DNA of 64,000 nt, from the NCBI RefSeq assembly GCF_009915155.1, contig NZ_JAABLM010000001.1:1-64000 (forward strand), in the 5' to 3' direction. The notes under the pieces are model-generated. The model made no database searches. It was not told the origin of the DNA and saw nothing but the letters and a program-made list of their open reading frames with translations. The position numbers were made by a program, and so were the translations under genes. This document shows, piece after piece, positions 35,215 to 44,099 of this stretch (positions are counted from its first letter, which is position 1; each line of letters opens with the position of its first letter). The DNA comes from Flavobacterium ichthyis. Its GTDB lineage: Bacteria > Bacteroidota > Bacteroidia > Flavobacteriales > Flavobacteriaceae.

Positions 35215-36120
35215 ATGAAAAAGCTAATCATTGCAGCGGGAACTGGATTTTTAGGTCAGGTTTTGGCAAATTATTTCAAAAATAAATTTGAAGAAATTGT
35301 CATCCTGACAAGAGGAAAATCGGAAGTAAAAAACAAGATAAAGTATGTTAATTGGGATGCCAAAACATTTTCGGGCTGGGAAGAAGAACTTGAAAATGCG
35401 GATGTTTTAATCAACCTTGCCGGAAAATCTGTTGATTGCAGATATACCGAAGAAAATAAAAACGAAATTTTAGCTTCAAGAATTGACAGTACCAAAATTT
35501 TGAATCTCGCCGTTTTAAACTGTGAAAATCCGCCCAAACATTGGCTTAACTCTTCTACTTCTACCATTTACCGACATTCTTTAGACAAACAAATGGCTGA
35601 AATAAATGGCGAAATTGGTGACGATTTTTCGATGAATGTCGCAAAAGCGTGGGAGAAATCTTTTTTTGAAACCGAAACTCCCCAAACTAAAAAAACGGCT
35701 TTGAGAACTTCGATTGTTTTGGGTAAAAATGGTGGCGCTTTTCTTCCACTAAAAAACTTAACAAAGCTTGGTTTTGGTGGAAAACAAGGCAAAGGAAATC
35801 AGTTTATCAGTTGGATTCACGAAAAGGATTTTGCAATAGCCATAGAATTTATCTACGAAAAAGAAATGACGGGAGTTGTGAATATCGTTTCGCCAAAACC
35901 CATTCGAAACGCAGAATTCATGAAAATTTTACGCGAAAGTTTAGGGGTTCCTGCAGGAATTGCTATTGGAGAAAAACTACTAAAATTAGGAGCCAAAATC
36001 ATTGGAACAGAAACTGAATTGGTTTTGAAAAGCAGAAATGTGATTCCGACACGGTTGCTGGAAAATGGTTTTACTTTTAAATTTGGAGATTTACGCAAAG
36101 CGTTTGATGATATAAGATAA
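35215..36120 (+). CDS. TIGR01777-family NAD(P)-dependent oxidoreductase
   Basis: A 301-residue short-chain/epimerase-fold protein. It starts with a nucleotide-binding strand-turn-helix (KKLIIAAGTGFLGQVLANYF; GxxGFLG), followed by a WDAKTFSGWEEELENADVLI phrase and NLAGKSVDCRYTEENKNEIL, the TIGR01777 hallmark. Further family signs are LNSSTSTIYRHS, RTSIVLGKNGGAFLPL and FISWIHEKDFAIAIEFI. The YxxxK catalytic pair of classical dehydrogenases is not obvious here. Substrate unknown. Last gene of the GbsR module, with the second 108-bp repeat copy starting 13 bases after its stop. Confidence 0.9.
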   Translation: MKKLIIAAGTGFLGQVLANYFKNKFEEIVILTRGKSEVKNKIKYVNWDAKTFSGWEEELENADVLINLAGKSVDCRYTEENKNEILASRIDSTKILNLAVLNCENPPKHWLNSSTSTIYRHSLDKQMAEINGEIGDDFSMNVAKAWEKSFFETETPQTKKTALRTSIVLGKNGGAFLPLKNLTKLGFGGKQGKGNQFISWIHEKDFAIAIEFIYEKEMTGVVNIVSPKPIRNAEFMKILRESLGVPAGIAIGEKLLKLGAKIIGTETELVLKSRNVIPTRLLENGFTFKFGDLRKAFDDIR

Positions 36121-36133
36121 TAATTTTTACAGC

Positions 36134-36240
36134 TTTGGCAAAGTTCAAATTTTTCTTATCAAAAAAATTCAATTTTAGCCGAAACGAAAAACTTTACACG
36201 ATTTTCCGGATAATTGTTGCGTGGTAAATCGTAGAACGCC
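36134..36240. repeat. 108-bp direct repeat, copy 2
   Basis: Runs from TTTGGCAAAGTTC to GTAGAACGCC, same orientation as 33294-33401, about 95% identical by eye. It lies between the TIGR01777 gene and the convergent UbiA-like gene. Confidence 0.92.
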
Positions 36241-36291
36241 AAAAAAGAAAATGAGATTTTTTCAAATTTTAAAAACTTTGACGAAAATAAT

Positions 36292-37101
36292 TTACATCAA
36301 AAAAACCATCGCCAACCAAAAAATCGGGATGCTTTCTACCCAGAAACTGGTGTAATATTTGCTTCGGTTTTCGTGGGCAAAATATATAAATAGTGATGTG
36401 ATTACAATTAAAACAGCATTGATAATAAGCTGTTTTTCGTCAATTTCGCTTTTAAAAAATTCTAAAAAGTAAAAAGGAATGAGTAGCAAAATGCCGAGGA
36501 TTTTGGTGTTTTTTACACCTATTTTTTGTGGAACGGTTTGCAATTTTAAGTCGTCGGTTTTGAGGTCGATGATTTCGAAAATTAAAATCAAGACAATGAC
36601 GAGCAAAAATCTTTGGCAAAATTTCAGCAAAACGTCGGCACTAATGTTAGTTTCAAAATTTAGAAGTGGCAACAAAATCGTTACACCAGCCCAGCAAAAT
36701 GCTACGATGTAAATTTTGATACCCGTCCAATTTCGGAAGTTGGGTTTGTGGGAAAATAACGGAATGGCATACAAAAATGTGAATCCGGAAAATATTAAGG
36801 CGACAATTTGTGTGTTACTTTTTAATTGTAAAAAAAAATATCCTGAAATTAAAATTGATAAAGCGCTCAAGCCGAAAATTAATTTTATTTCCCGAGAAAT
36901 CTTTTTTTTGTTTCTGCAAAAACTTTCAAACTTGATAAAATTGTACCCGAAAATTGTTCCAAAAAAAGCAAAACCTGCCATCTCAAAATCAAATGGTTTT
37001 TGGAACATGTGATTCGTCATTAAAACCAATGACAATACGGAAATTGCAACATGAATACTTGCTTTTACATAGAATTGAAATAGTTTTTGAGCGACTTGCA
37101 T
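36292..37101 (-). CDS. UbiA-like polytopic membrane protein
   Basis: A 269-residue protein with eight or so hydrophobic helices. The loop FEIIDLKTDDLKLQTVPQKI followed by GVKNTK matches the second Asp-rich loop of UbiA prenyltransferases (DxxxD, then QTxPxxxG). The first loop, normally NxxxDxxxD, reads GYNFIKFESFCRNKKK here and has no Asp pair, so the enzyme may be inactive as a standard prenyltransferase or use another substrate. The start is the ATG at 37101, 4 bases after a consensus -7 element, so the mRNA is probably leaderless. It is convergent with the GbsR module. Confidence 0.7.
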   Translation of the reverse strand: MQVAQKLFQFYVKASIHVAISVLSLVLMTNHMFQKPFDFEMAGFAFFGTIFGYNFIKFESFCRNKKKISREIKLIFGLSALSILISGYFFLQLKSNTQIVALIFSGFTFLYAIPLFSHKPNFRNWTGIKIYIVAFCWAGVTILLPLLNFETNISADVLLKFCQRFLLVIVLILIFEIIDLKTDDLKLQTVPQKIGVKNTKILGILLLIPFYFLEFFKSEIDEKQLIINAVLIVITSLFIYFAHENRSKYYTSFWVESIPIFWLAMVFLM

Positions 37102-37105
37102 GACA

Positions 37106-37113
37106 CAAATTTA
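37106..37113 (-). promoter_or_regulatory. -7 promoter element of the UbiA-like gene (leaderless)
   Basis: The minus strand reads TAAATTTG, then TGTC, then the ATG at 37101. Spacing equals that of the GbsR gene. Confidence 0.55.
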
Positions 37114-37199
37114 GCGAATCGTTAAAAGTGTTGGGTATTTTGGTATAAATTTCCTAAAAAATACGTGTTAAAAATAAATTTCTTTTTCAATTTAATAAG

Positions 37200-37207
37200 T
37201 ACTTTTG
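37200..37207 (+). promoter_or_regulatory. -7 promoter element of gcvP
   Basis: TACTTTTG, an exact TAnnTTTG match, 36 bases before the ATG at 37244. It overlaps an in-frame TTG at 37205, which argues that translation begins at 37244. Confidence 0.55.
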
Positions 37208-37243
37208 TGCCACAAAAAACACAACCCAACATATCTTATTTTT

Positions 37244-40093
37244 ATGAGAACAGATGCTTTTGCTTTAAGACACATTGGTCCGCAAGAAAATGATTTACAG
37301 CACATGCTGAAAATTATTGGCGTAGAATCGATTGACCAATTGATTTATGAAACGCTTCCTGACGACATCCGTTTGAAAGCGCCTTTGAACTTGGATCCGG
37401 CCATGACGGAATACGAGTATTTAAACCACATTCAGCAATTAGGAAATAAAAATAAGGTATTCAAATCTTATATTGGTTTGGGTTATCATCCGGCAATTGT
37501 TCCGGCTGTAATTCAGAGAAATATTTTTGAAAATCCGGGTTGGTACACGGCTTACACACCTTACCAAGCAGAAATTGCTCAAGGTCGATTAGAAGCTTTG
37601 TTAAATTATCAAACTACAGTTATTGAGTTAACCGGAATGGAAATTGCCAATGCGTCACTTTTAGACGAAGGCACGGCTGCTGCCGAAGCGATGGCGTTAC
37701 TCTTTGACGTGAGAACGCGTGATCAGAAAAAAAATAACGTAAATAAATTTTTTGTCTCTGAAGAAATTTTGCCACAAACACTTTCGGTTTTACAAACACG
37801 TTCTACCCCAATTGGTGTGGAATTAGTGATTGGAAACCACGAAGAATTTAATTTTGGCACAGAATTTTTTGGAGCCATTTTACAATATCCTGGAAAATAC
37901 GGACAAATTTTCGACTATGCTTCTTTTATTTCCAAGGCTAAAGAAAACGAAATTAAAGTGGCGGTTGCTGCTGATATTTTAAGTTTGATAAAATTAACGT
38001 CTCCAGGAGAAATGGGTGCCGATGTTGTTTTGGGAACCACACAACGTTTTGGAATCCCAATGGGTTACGGAGGTCCTCACGCGGCATATTTTGCTACAAA
38101 AGAAGAATACAAGCGAAGTATGCCGGGAAGAATTATTGGCGTAACCGTTGATACTAACGGAAATCGTGCGCTTCGAATGGCTTTGCAAACACGTGAACAA
38201 CATATTAAGCGTGAAAAAGCAACTTCAAATATTTGTACGGCTCAAGTGCTTTTGGCTGTTATGGCCGGAATGTATGCGGTATACCACGGTCCAAAAGGTT
38301 TAAATTATATTGCTGATAAAGTTCACGCAGCTGCGGTTACCACGGCTGATGCCTTGAATAAAATTGGCGTTTACCAAACCAATACATCATTTTTTGATAC
38401 CATCGTTGTAAAAGCCGATGCTCAAAAAGTAAAAGCAATTGCCGAGCAAAAAGAATTCAATTTTTATTATATTGACAACGAAACCATTTCGATTTCTTTT
38501 AACGAAACGACTTCAATTGCGGATATCAATACGATTATTGCGATTTTTGCTGAAGCAGTTTCAAAAGAAACTATTTCGGTTAAAGAATTGGCAAATGATT
38601 CAATGGTTTTAGATAGCGTTCAAAGAACATCTGAATTTTTGAAGCACGAAGTTTTCAACAAACATCATTCTGAAACGGCTTTGATGCGTTACATGAAAAT
38701 GTTGGAAAGAAAAGATTTAGCGCTAAATCACTCGATGATTTCGTTGGGATCTTGTACGATGAAATTAAATGCTGCCGCAGAAATGTTGCCTTTGAGCATA
38801 GCAAATTGGAACAATATTCACCCGTTTGCACCAATTGAGCAGGCAGAAGGTTATCAAATCATGCTTAAAAAATTAGAGCATCAATTAAACGTTATTACTG
38901 GTTTTGCAGGAACAACTTTGCAACCTAATTCTGGAGCTCAAGGCGAATATGCAGGTTTGATGGTCATTAGAGCTTATCACCAATCGAGAGGAGAATCACA
39001 CAGAAATATTGCGTTGATTCCGGCTTCAGCACACGGAACCAATCCAGCAACGGCGACAATGGCAGGAATGCAAGTTGTGGTAACTAAAACTTCCGAAAAT
39101 GGAAATATTGATGTAGAAGATTTAAGAGCAAAAGCCATTCAATACAAAGATAATTTGGCGTGTTTGATGGTAACGTATCCTTCAACTCATGGGGTTTACG
39201 AAGCTTCTATCATTGAAGTGACTAAAATTATCCACGAAAATGGTGGTCAAGTTTATATGGATGGTGCCAATATGAATGCACAAGTTGGATTAACGAATCC
39301 GGCAACAATTGGTGCTGACGTTTGCCACTTAAATTTACACAAAACATTTGCGATTCCTCATGGAGGTGGTGGACCTGGCGTGGGACCAATTTGCGTAGCA
39401 AAACATTTAGTAGAATTTTTACCTACCAATCCAGTTGTAGCTACAGGAGGAAATAGTGCCATCACAGCTATTTCTGCGGCTCCTTGGGGTTCTGCTTTGG
39501 TTTGCTTGATTTCTTACGGATATATTACAATGCTTGGTGCAGAAGGTTTGACAAGTTCTACACATCATGCGATTTTAAATGCCAACTATATTAAAGAAAG
39601 ATTAAAAGGTCATTTTGAAACACTTTACACTGGTGAAATGGGTCGTGCGGCTCACGAGATGATTATTGAATGTCGTCCGTTTAAAGAAAAAGGAATTGAA
39701 GTGACTGACATTGCAAAACGTTTGATGGATTATGGTTTCCATGCGCCAACGGTTTCTTTCCCGGTTGCCGGAACGTTGATGATTGAGCCAACAGAAAGTG
39801 AAAATTTAGAAGAATTAGACCGTTTTTGTGATGCGATGATTTCAATTAGAAAAGAAATTGCTGCCGCAACCGCAGAAGACGAAAATAATGTTTTGAAAAA
39901 TTCACCTCACACTTTGGCAATGTTAACTGCTGAAACTTGGGATTTTCCTTACAGCAGAGAAGCTGCCGCTTTCCCGTTAGAATACATTGCTGAAAATAAA
40001 TTTTGGCCTTCGGTAAGAAGAGTGGATGACGCTTATGGCGATAGAAACTTGGTTTGTTCTTGTGCGCCAATTGAAGCGTATATGGAAAGTTAA
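37244..40093 (+). CDS. gcvP: Glycine dehydrogenase (aminomethyl-transferring), P-protein of the glycine cleavage system
   Basis: A 949-residue full-length fused P-protein. It starts at MRTDAFALRHIGPQENDLQH, the usual N-terminus. The first half holds YIGLGYHPAIVPAVIQRNIF and GWYTAYTPYQAEIAQGRLEA. The second half has the PLP-binding lysine in VCHLNLHKTFAIPHGGGGPG. It decarboxylates glycine and passes the aminomethyl group to the lipoyl arm of GcvH, giving one-carbon units for folate. Genes for the T and H proteins are not in this window, so it stands alone, which is common in Bacteroidota. A strong terminator follows. Confidence 0.97.
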   Translation: MRTDAFALRHIGPQENDLQHMLKIIGVESIDQLIYETLPDDIRLKAPLNLDPAMTEYEYLNHIQQLGNKNKVFKSYIGLGYHPAIVPAVIQRNIFENPGWYTAYTPYQAEIAQGRLEALLNYQTTVIELTGMEIANASLLDEGTAAAEAMALLFDVRTRDQKKNNVNKFFVSEEILPQTLSVLQTRSTPIGVELVIGNHEEFNFGTEFFGAILQYPGKYGQIFDYASFISKAKENEIKVAVAADILSLIKLTSPGEMGADVVLGTTQRFGIPMGYGGPHAAYFATKEEYKRSMPGRIIGVTVDTNGNRALRMALQTREQHIKREKATSNICTAQVLLAVMAGMYAVYHGPKGLNYIADKVHAAAVTTADALNKIGVYQTNTSFFDTIVVKADAQKVKAIAEQKEFNFYYIDNETISISFNETTSIADINTIIAIFAEAVSKETISVKELANDSMVLDSVQRTSEFLKHEVFNKHHSETALMRYMKMLERKDLALNHSMISLGSCTMKLNAAAEMLPLSIANWNNIHPFAPIEQAEGYQIMLKKLEHQLNVITGFAGTTLQPNSGAQGEYAGLMVIRAYHQSRGESHRNIALIPASAHGTNPATATMAGMQVVVTKTSENGNIDVEDLRAKAIQYKDNLACLMVTYPSTHGVYEASIIEVTKIIHENGGQVYMDGANMNAQVGLTNPATIGADVCHLNLHKTFAIPHGGGGPGVGPICVAKHLVEFLPTNPVVATGGNSAITAISAAPWGSALVCLISYGYITMLGAEGLTSSTHHAILNANYIKERLKGHFETLYTGEMGRAAHEMIIECRPFKEKGIEVTDIAKRLMDYGFHAPTVSFPVAGTLMIEPTESENLEELDRFCDAMISIRKEIAAATAEDENNVLKNSPHTLAMLTAETWDFPYSREAAAFPLEYIAENKFWPSVRRVDDAYGDRNLVCSCAPIEAYMES

Positions 40094-40109
40094 ACAGATA
40101 AATAAAATT

Positions 40110-40136
40110 AAAAAGCCGGAAAAATCCCGGCTTTTT
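40110..40136. terminator. Bidirectional intrinsic terminator between gcvP and the convergent gene
   Basis: AAAAAGCCGG and CCGGCTTTTT form a 10-bp perfect stem with a short loop; A and T runs on either side allow use from both strands. Confidence 0.88.
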
Positions 40137-40158
40137 AGTTTATAATATTTTTCAATGT

Positions 40159-40719
40159 TTATTCTGCAACGGCAAAAGTAGAAACTACCGTTTGCTTTTC
40201 ATCCAAAGCATTAGGATTAGAGATTGTAATTCCGTATTCTCCAGATTCCAATGTTGGTATATTAATAAGGTAAGAACTTGTACCATATTTTTTTCCTGTG
40301 AACGAAACGTAATCTAAATTGTTTCTTTTTGCTCCTCCAAAATTATTAACAGCAGCAAGTTCAGCTCTACGGTATTTTTTCCTTTTCTCAAATTTAAAAA
40401 TTCTTACAATCGAAAGCGGATCTGTAAGATTATCCACACCTCTAATTATAAGTTTTACTTCTTTATTTTTATCAAGCACAATTCCAGAACAACATCCATC
40501 AATTTGAAGTTGAGTTCGAACCTTACCTATTCCGGTAAGCATGAGTCCCGTAGAGGCTGCAGTTCTACTTTGAGTTAGCTGCTTTTCCAAAAGAGTATGC
40601 GATTGATCTGCATTTACCAACATAGCTTCCCCAACAAATTCTGGTTCTTCTGTACTTTGAGCAAAACAAGTTGCAGTGAAGAGAGAAACCGCCAACATAG
40701 AAAATAATTTTGTTTTCAT
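40159..40719 (-). CDS. Exported protein of unknown function
   Basis: A 186-residue protein with a signal peptide (MKTKLFSMLAVSLFTATCFA, then QSTEEPEF). The mature part is beta-rich: VGEAMLVNADQSHTLLEKQL, KVRTQLQIDGCCSG, IVRIFKFEKRKKYRRAEL and LINIPTLESGEYGITISNPN. The CC pair in DGCCSG could form a disulphide. The last third resembles a small periplasmic or surface beta-sandwich. I recognise no family. Single gene with a TATATTTG -7 element in front and a bidirectional terminator behind. Confidence 0.75.
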   Translation of the reverse strand: MKTKLFSMLAVSLFTATCFAQSTEEPEFVGEAMLVNADQSHTLLEKQLTQSRTAASTGLMLTGIGKVRTQLQIDGCCSGIVLDKNKEVKLIIRGVDNLTDPLSIVRIFKFEKRKKYRRAELAAVNNFGGAKRNNLDYVSFTGKKYGTSSYLINIPTLESGEYGITISNPNALDEKQTVVSTFAVAE

Positions 40720-40760
40720 TTAATTCGAGTTGTAATATTTATTTTTAAAATTGATTCCCG

Positions 40761-40768
40761 CAAATATA
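40761..40768 (-). promoter_or_regulatory. -7 promoter element of the 186-residue exported-protein gene
   Basis: The minus strand reads TATATTTG, an exact consensus, 41 bases before the ATG at 40719. A TTTG lies 15 bases upstream of it, shorter than the usual 19. Confidence 0.5.
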
Positions 40769-40853
40769 AAATCTTTTCGTTTACAAAAAACTCTTGATTA
40801 AATTTTCTTAAAAGAATTGTAATTCGTAAATTTATTTTACAAAAATTTAAGCA

Positions 40854-41240
40854 ATGACCGACCTTTCAGACAGGAAAGATATCAGTATTCTCACAGAAAA
40901 ATTTTATCAAAAACTGCTGTCAAACATTAACATCAACTTTATTTTTACTGATGTGGCCAAAATTAATCTGGAATCGCATTTGCCCAAAATCATCAATTTT
41001 TGGTGCTTATCCATGTTTGGCGAACCGGGTTATGATACCAATGTCATGCATGTTCACCTAGAGTTAAACGAAAAATTCCCGCTTCAACCCGAGCACTTCA
41101 AAATTTGGCTTGACACCTTTTTTGAGACCGTTGACGAAAATTTTTCTGGCGTCAATGCACAATCTATCAAAACGAGAGCATTATCAGTTGCCACAATAAT
41201 GCAGCTAAAAATCAACCAATTCCACAATAATAATTCGTAA
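40854..41240 (+). CDS. Group III truncated haemoglobin
   Basis: A 128-residue globin. The LTEKFYQKLLSNININFIF segment gives the early helices, HLPKIINFWCLSMFGEPGYD covers the distal and B-to-E region, and VMHVHLELNEKFPLQPEHFK is the characteristic group III stretch around the proximal His, followed by WLDTFFETVDENF. Group III trHbs bind O2 and NO and are thought to help with redox or nitrosative stress; the best studied example is Ctb of Campylobacter. The gene is monocistronic in context and lies divergent from the preceding exported-protein gene. Confidence 0.9.
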   Translation: MTDLSDRKDISILTEKFYQKLLSNININFIFTDVAKINLESHLPKIINFWCLSMFGEPGYDTNVMHVHLELNEKFPLQPEHFKIWLDTFFETVDENFSGVNAQSIKTRALSVATIMQLKINQFHNNNS

Positions 41241-41343
41241 AAAAAATATTATTCGTAAAAATTATATGCAAGCATAATAAATTAACTGCTTTCACTGTTA
41301 TTTTTTTATAACTTAGCTAAGAATTTAATTGTCAAACAATATC

Positions 41344-42402
41344 ATGACTATCAAAATAATTGGCTCGGGAAGTTATATTCCGGAAATAAAAATATCTAAT
41401 CGCGATTTTCAGCAACACTATTTTTTAAGTGAAGAGGGCGAACCGCTCACTCAAGGAACCGATGTGATTGTAGAAAAATTCAAAGACATTACCGGAATTG
41501 AAGAACGCCGTTACGCTAACGAAGAATTTTTGGCGTCAGACCTTGCCTATTTTGCTTCGGAAAAAGCCATTGAGGACGCTAAAATCGACCCCGAAACCAT
41601 CGATTATATTATTCTTGCACACAATTTTGGCGATGTCAAACTAGGAAAAATCCAATCGGATATTTTACCAAGTTTAGCCACTCGCGTCAAACATAAGCTG
41701 CAAATAAAAAATCCAAAATGCGTAGCATACGACATTCTTTTCGGTTGTCCCGGTTGGATTGAAGGCGTTCTACAAGCCAATGCATTCATCAAATCTGGCA
41801 TGGCAAAACGCTGTTTAGTCATTGGTGCCGAAACTTTGTCCCGCGTCATCGACCCGCATGACCGCGACTCTATGATTTATGCCGATGGTGCTGGTGCCAC
41901 AATTATCGAGGCCTCACATGACGAAACCGGAATGCTTTCGTACGAAACCGCAACGTTCGCCTACAACGAAGCCAACTATTTATTTTTTGGAAAATCATAT
42001 AACAAAACCCTCAATCCCGACGTGCGTTACATCAAAATGCACGGCCGAAAAATTTATGAATTTGCTTTAAGCAACGTGCCTCAAGCCATGAAATCTTGCG
42101 TAGAAAAAAGCAATATCCCCATTGGTAACATCAAAAAAATAATCATCCATCAAGCTAACGAAAAAATGGACGAAGCTATAATCCATCGCTTCTACAAACT
42201 TTTCGGGCAAACGCCTCCGCCACAAATCATGCCTATGACCATTCACAAATACGGTAACAGTAGCGTGGCAACTGTTCCCACACTTTTCGACCAGCTTATC
42301 AAAGGAAATCTCGAAAATCACCAACTAAATAAAGGAGATGTTATTATCTTTGCCTCGGTTGGAGCCGGTATGAACATTAACGCCTTCACCTACAGGTTAT
42401 AA
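41344..42402 (+). CDS. FabH-like 3-oxoacyl-ACP synthase III family protein
   Basis: A 352-residue thiolase-fold condensing enzyme. The start is the ATG at 41344 (MTIKIIGSGSYIPEIKISNR); a TTG 15 bases upstream is in frame but less likely. The catalytic triad is visible: Cys in AYDILFGCPGWIEGV, His in IIIHQANEKMDEA and Asn in HKYGNSSVATVP. It also carries ITGIEERRYANE and DGAGATIIEAS. It joins an acyl-CoA starter to malonyl-ACP. No acyl-carrier or fab genes are nearby, so it may be a paralogue of the main FabH with a different starter or a specialised role. Followed by a composite repeat element. Confidence 0.88.
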   Translation: MTIKIIGSGSYIPEIKISNRDFQQHYFLSEEGEPLTQGTDVIVEKFKDITGIEERRYANEEFLASDLAYFASEKAIEDAKIDPETIDYIILAHNFGDVKLGKIQSDILPSLATRVKHKLQIKNPKCVAYDILFGCPGWIEGVLQANAFIKSGMAKRCLVIGAETLSRVIDPHDRDSMIYADGAGATIIEASHDETGMLSYETATFAYNEANYLFFGKSYNKTLNPDVRYIKMHGRKIYEFALSNVPQAMKSCVEKSNIPIGNIKKIIIHQANEKMDEAIIHRFYKLFGQTPPPQIMPMTIHKYGNSSVATVPTLFDQLIKGNLENHQLNKGDVIIFASVGAGMNINAFTYRL

Positions 42403-42418
42403 AATATTTTTTTTAAGA

Positions 42419-42558
42419 AGCCAATCCCGCTTTCCGCTGCAAGCCTTCGGCAAAAAAAATAATTTTCCATCTCGCGGCAGGAGCTTGCTCTGGTCGCTCT
42501 GCCACTTCGGGAAAATTAATTTTTTTTTACCTCAGGGCTTTCCGCTACAATCGGGGCT
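42419..42558. repeat. Composite intergenic repeat element, copy 1
   Basis: Begins AGCCAATCCCGCTTTCCGCT, ends TTTCCGCTACAATCGGGGCT. Between the two directly repeated CTTTCCGCT(G/A)CAA segments is a long inverted repeat (AAAAAAAATAATTTTCC near 42452-42468 against GGAAAATTAATTTTTTTT near 42510-42528) and an inner GGCAG-type hairpin. The architecture matches 52901-53001 read on the other strand. Such elements occupy intergenic space and can form strong hairpins. Confidence 0.7.
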
Positions 42559-42570
42559 ATACACAAAACC

Positions 42571-43104
42571 ATGTACGAAAAAACATACCCTTCAAAAAGA
42601 TTCAAGCTCACACTCGAATTTTTAAAAAAACACATCAATCCTACAGAAAAAATTCTCGATTTGGGAACCGAAAACCCTTTTTCCAAAATCATGAAACAAG
42701 AAGGATTTTCGGTTACAAATACAAAAGGCGAAGATTTAGATAACGATCAAACCACACTTCAAACCCAAGAATACACGGTGACAACTGCTTTCGAAATTTT
42801 CGAACATTTACTTAACCCGTACACCATTCTTCAAAATATAAAATCCGACAAAATTTTTATTTCAATTCCTTTAAGATTGTGGTTTTCACCAGCATACAAA
42901 AGTAAAACTGACATGTGGGACCGTCATTACCACGAATTTGAAGATTGGCAGCTCGACTGGCTTTTGGAAAAAACAGGCTGGAAAATCATCGACCGAAAAA
43001 AATGGACCAATCCCGTAAAACAAATTGGTATCAGACCATTATTGCGTCAATTTACCAATAGATATTACATCGTGTACGCAGAAAAAATTTTGGAACAAAA
43101 ATAA
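42571..43104 (+). CDS. Class I SAM-dependent methyltransferase
   Basis: A 177-residue protein. The SAM pocket shows as EKILDLGTENPFSKIMKQEG (motif I DLGTEN), followed by LQTQEYTVTTAFEIFEHLLN, where FEIFEHLLNP is the motif II/III strand. A short length suggests a minimal methyltransferase domain. The C-terminal half has FEDWQLDWLLEKTGWKIID. It lies 6 bases before a glycosyltransferase gene, so the pair probably acts in glycan or lipid modification. Substrate unknown. Confidence 0.82.
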   Translation: MYEKTYPSKRFKLTLEFLKKHINPTEKILDLGTENPFSKIMKQEGFSVTNTKGEDLDNDQTTLQTQEYTVTTAFEIFEHLLNPYTILQNIKSDKIFISIPLRLWFSPAYKSKTDMWDRHYHEFEDWQLDWLLEKTGWKIIDRKKWTNPVKQIGIRPLLRQFTNRYYIVYAEKILEQK

Positions 43105-43110
43105 AACCGC

Positions 43111-43959
43111 TTGAAATATTACATCGTCATTCCAGCCCATAACGAAGAAAAATTTATTTCGCTAACGCTTCAATCCATTGCAGAACAAACCTTGTTACCT
43201 GTGAAAGTAGTGGTGGTTGACGATAATTCAACTGATAAAACTTCGGAAATAGTTCACAGTTTTTCTAAAAAATATCCGTTCATTAGTTTGCTCAAAAAAA
43301 ATTCTGATGCCATTCACCTTCCCGGAAGTAAAGTGATTCAGGCGTTTCAATTTGGGTATGATTCTTTGGATGAAAACTACGAAATGATTGTAAAACTCGA
43401 TGCCGATTTAATTCTCCCAGAACATTATTTTGAAACCATTGCCAATATTTTTAATTCGGACGAAAACGTTGGAATGGCTGGCGGATATGCTTATATAGAA
43501 CAAAACGGGGAATGGGTTTTGGAAAATCTTACCAATAAAGACCATATTCGCGGCGCTTTTAAAGCGTATCGAAAAAAATGTTTTGACCAAATTGGCGGCC
43601 TCAAACCGGCAATGGGATGGGACACGGTTGACGAATTACTTTGTAAATTTTACAATTGGAAAATTGTTACTAACGAAAAATTAATTGTTAAACACTTGAA
43701 ACCAACAGGTGCGAAATATAATAAAGCCGCGAGATACAAGCAAGGAGAAGCGTTTTATAGTTTGGGTTACGGTTTTTTCATTACCGTTATTGCTTCGGCG
43801 AAATTGGCTTTTATGAAGAAAAAACCTTTTTTGTTTTTCGATTACGTCAAAGGATTTGTTAAAGCAAAATCTGCGAAAAAACCGCTTTTAGTAACACCTG
43901 AACAAGCCCAATTTATCCGAAATTATCGCTGGCAAAGCATGAAAAAAAAGTTAATTTAG
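43111..43959 (+). CDS. Family 2 glycosyltransferase
   Basis: A 282-residue GT-A fold enzyme, beginning MKYYIVIPAHNEEKFISLTL, the classic GT2 start, with VVVVDDNSTDKT next and the catalytic-region DxD as VKLDADLILPEHYF. A later GGLKPAMGWDTVDELLCKFY carries the acceptor-side motif (typically ED; here the DTVDE stretch). The start codon is TTG at 43111, 6 bases after the methyltransferase stop; no ATG fits the conserved N-terminus. The GT2 plus methyltransferase pair suggests synthesis of a surface glycan or glycolipid. Sugar donor and acceptor unknown. Confidence 0.88.
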   Translation: MKYYIVIPAHNEEKFISLTLQSIAEQTLLPVKVVVVDDNSTDKTSEIVHSFSKKYPFISLLKKNSDAIHLPGSKVIQAFQFGYDSLDENYEMIVKLDADLILPEHYFETIANIFNSDENVGMAGGYAYIEQNGEWVLENLTNKDHIRGAFKAYRKKCFDQIGGLKPAMGWDTVDELLCKFYNWKIVTNEKLIVKHLKPTGAKYNKAARYKQGEAFYSLGYGFFITVIASAKLAFMKKKPFLFFDYVKGFVKAKSAKKPLLVTPEQAQFIRNYRWQSMKKKLI

Positions 43960-44099
43960 TAGTTTGACAAATCATCGATTCTTATCTTTAGTAAGAAAAA
44001 TTAGTTTTCTTTTGGCTTCAAAAATAAATTCGTTTTAAATCGAAACCATTACTGCTGACTAATTTCGTATTTTAGCCCATATTTTTTTAGAAATTATAA

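Noticed and set aside
37205-37243. Longer gcvP start (TTG at 37205)
   Set aside because: The TTG lies inside the -7 element; the ATG at 37244 gives the usual P-protein N-terminus.
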